From: Sphingomonas sp. SRS2
GTDB lineage: Bacteria > Pseudomonadota > Alphaproteobacteria > Sphingomonadales > Sphingomonadaceae
Length of the DNA stretch: 43,661 bases
Assembly: GCF_000971055.1 (NCBI RefSeq)
Contig: NZ_LARW01000103.1
Location: 1-43,661 of the forward strand
Reading direction: 5' to 3'
Part shown: in pieces, positions 42,409 to 43,661 of the stretch
Layout: each line of letters opens with the position of its first letter
Position numbering within the stretch: the stretch's first letter is position 1
Translations under genes and position numbers: made by a program
The notes under the pieces: generated by a model
What the model saw: only the letters and a program-made list of their open reading frames with translations
Database searches by the model: none
Told to the model about the DNA's origin: nothing

Positions 42409-43508
42409 TGCCGTCCCCGCGTTCCGTCGCCATGCTCCTGGCCTGCCTGCCCGTGCTGGGCGGGTGCGGCTATGCCGGGCCGAAATCGCTGCAAGCCAGC
42501 CGGCCGCTCTACAATCAGGCGATCGCGCAGACCAACGATCAGGAACTGCTGCTCAACCTCGTCCGCATCCGCTATCGCGACACGACCTATTTCACGAGCG
42601 TCGAGCGGATCGCTTCTTCGCTCGAGATGAATATGTCGATCGGCGGCAACGCCAGCCTTTCGGTGACGTCGAGCGCCGCGCCCAAGGACACCATCGGCCG
42701 GATCCTGAACCTTGGCCCGGGTTCGCTGGCGCTCAATGAGAAGCCAACGATTTTCTACACTCCGTTGGAAGGCGAGAAATTCGTCCGGCAGATGATGACG
42801 CCGATCAACACCGACGTCCTCTTGCTGCTCGTCCGTTCGGGCTGGTCGATCGATCGGGTGCTGCTGGTCGGCGTGATGGAAATGAACGGCCTCAAAAACG
42901 CCCCTACCGCGTCGGGCCCCGCCCCGTCGCGCGCGCCCGAGTTTCGCGACTTTGCCGAAGCCGTGCGGATGCTGCGTTCCCTCCAGCGCGACAACAAGCT
43001 CGACCTCGTCCGCTCCGGTGACAAGGGACCCATCGAGCTGCGCTTTACGCGCGGCGCGGCGCGCAGCCCCGAAGCGATGCGTTTCAAGACGCTGGCCGGT
43101 ATCCTGCCGGATGCCGAAAATGTGCGGATCGAGGTTGCGGCGCGACCATCGGACAATATGTCGCTGGCGCTGACTACGCGCCCGGTGATGGCCGGCCTCC
43201 ATTTTTTGGCGACCGGTGTCGACGTGCCCGCCGCCGACATCACCGCTGGCAAGGTCCGGCCGACGCTGCAGGCCGACGGATCACCCTTTGACTGGCAGAC
43301 CATGCTCGACGGTCTGTTCCGCGTCCGGGTTTCGGCCAAGGAGCCCGAGGATGCGGCCACCAAGGTGCATTATCGTGGGTCGTGGTTCTATATTCCGGAC
43401 AATGATCTGGAGGGTAAATCGACCTTCGTCCTGCTGACGCAGATCATCGCGCTCCATTCCGCACCGCCAACGGCGATCACGCCTCTCACCTATTCGATCG
43501 GTAAATGA
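42405..43508 (+). CDS. Lipoprotein of unknown function coupled to the channel gene
   Basis: A 367-aa protein with a lipoprotein signal (MLLACLPVLGGC, lipobox LGGC). The mature part begins with RPLYNQAIAQTNDQELLLNLVRIRYRDTTYF, a block I recall from unnamed conserved lipoproteins, then a mixed alpha/beta region without membrane helices. The function is unknown. The ATG overlaps the stop of the channel gene by 4 bases, suggesting that the two are made together and perhaps act together at the envelope. A second in-frame ATG follows immediately (42408). The gene ends 33 bases before the IS element. Confidence 0.75.
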   Translation: MMPSPRSVAMLLACLPVLGGCGYAGPKSLQASRPLYNQAIAQTNDQELLLNLVRIRYRDTTYFTSVERIASSLEMNMSIGGNASLSVTSSAAPKDTIGRILNLGPGSLALNEKPTIFYTPLEGEKFVRQMMTPINTDVLLLLVRSGWSIDRVLLVGVMEMNGLKNAPTASGPAPSRAPEFRDFAEAVRMLRSLQRDNKLDLVRSGDKGPIELRFTRGAARSPEAMRFKTLAGILPDAENVRIEVAARPSDNMSLALTTRPVMAGLHFLATGVDVPAADITAGKVRPTLQADGSPFDWQTMLDGLFRVRVSAKEPEDAATKVHYRGSWFYIPDNDLEGKSTFVLLTQIIALHSAPPTAITPLTYSIGK

Positions 43509-43541
43509 CCTGAGCGGCGACCGCCGCCCAGATCAACTCTA

Positions 43542-43661
43542 GGGGTTGTGGGGATTTAGGATTCACATTTTTGGGGAGATGTGATTCACACTTTGGATGG
43601 AACGCTTCGTACTGACCGACGCCCAGTGGGCAAAGATGGAACCGCATTGTCTGGGTAAGCC
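43542..43661 (+). mobile_element. Left end of an IS5-family insertion sequence (partial)
   Basis: From about 43542 the sequence differs from the neighbouring gene's flank: GGGGTTGTGGGGATTTAGG followed by two direct copies of GATTCACA (43560-43567 and 43583-43590), then a transposase start at 43597. The putative left end follows a CTAG (43539-43542), which is a target preferred by the IS427 subgroup of IS5. The right end lies beyond the window. The exact boundary is not certain, since only one end is visible. Confidence 0.7.
43597..43661 (+). CDS. IS5-family transposase (N-terminus, runs off the right edge)
   Basis: ATG 43597 opens MERFVLTDAQWAKMEPHCLG, which is the conserved start of IS427-type (IS5 family) DDE transposases, where an LTDxQWxxMEP block lies ahead of the DNA-binding region. 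Only 21 residues are seen before the window ends, so it is not possible to say whether the transposase is intact or whether it is split in two frames, as many IS427-group members are. Confidence 0.75.
   Translation, partial: MERFVLTDAQWAKMEPHCLGK

Overview
The window reads as chromosomal DNA of a high-GC alphaproteobacterium of the order Sphingomonadales (Sphingomonas-like). This rests on the gene families: an exosortase V locus with its EpsI, EpsD and accessory proteins, a MucR/Ros regulator, a plant-type glutamate-cysteine ligase, a Fur protein without the CxxC motif, and a secreted phosphatase resembling Sphingomonas PhoK. The intergenic spaces also carry many palindromic repeats of the 'CATTCCCGCGAAGGCGGGAAT' type. 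The placement is inferred from these families, not from an rRNA gene; I saw no rRNA, tRNA or CRISPR array.

Layout. Positions 1-9300 are mostly housekeeping: a probable hflK start at the left edge diverging from mrp, then a CoA-binding protein, an acyl-CoA synthetase, a leftward ubiA-pmbA-cysQ-like group, rsmE and gshA. Between gshA and a secreted CAP-domain protein lie about 590 bases without a convincing gene. They contain what looks like a folded RNA of about 170 nt (8860-9029), held together by a long-range 13-bp helix.

Positions 10098-22182 are the cell-surface region: a PEP-CTERM protein, exosortase xrtV with epsI, an XrtV accessory protein and epsD. An exopolysaccharide set follows: polyprenyl-phosphate sugar transferase, TPR lipoprotein, two family-2 glycosyltransferases, a flippase and an O-antigen-ligase-like polymerase. 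The two halves probably cooperate: the carbohydrate genes build and export a polymer while XrtV sorts PEP-CTERM proteins to the surface.

Positions 22277-31833 are a rightward run of housekeeping and regulatory genes: nfuA, a RutE-like reductase, tsaB, a rimI-like gene, mucR, fur, a plsC-like gene, miaB, phoH, ybeY, corC and a sorbosone-dehydrogenase-like gene. Several pairs overlap by 4 bases.

Positions 31834-43661 are more mixed: a MITE-like palindrome, bpt, an ilvA-type threonine ammonia-lyase, a beta-hydroxyacid dehydrogenase, an amidohydrolase whose N-terminus runs out of a palindromic repeat, and a PhoK-like phosphatase. These are followed by a small zinc-finger protein, the deleted remnant of a probable subclass B3 metallo-beta-lactamase, a beta-helix protein, and a MscS channel fused to a cyclic-nucleotide domain and coupled to a lipoprotein gene. 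The left end of an IS5-family element is cut off by the window edge.
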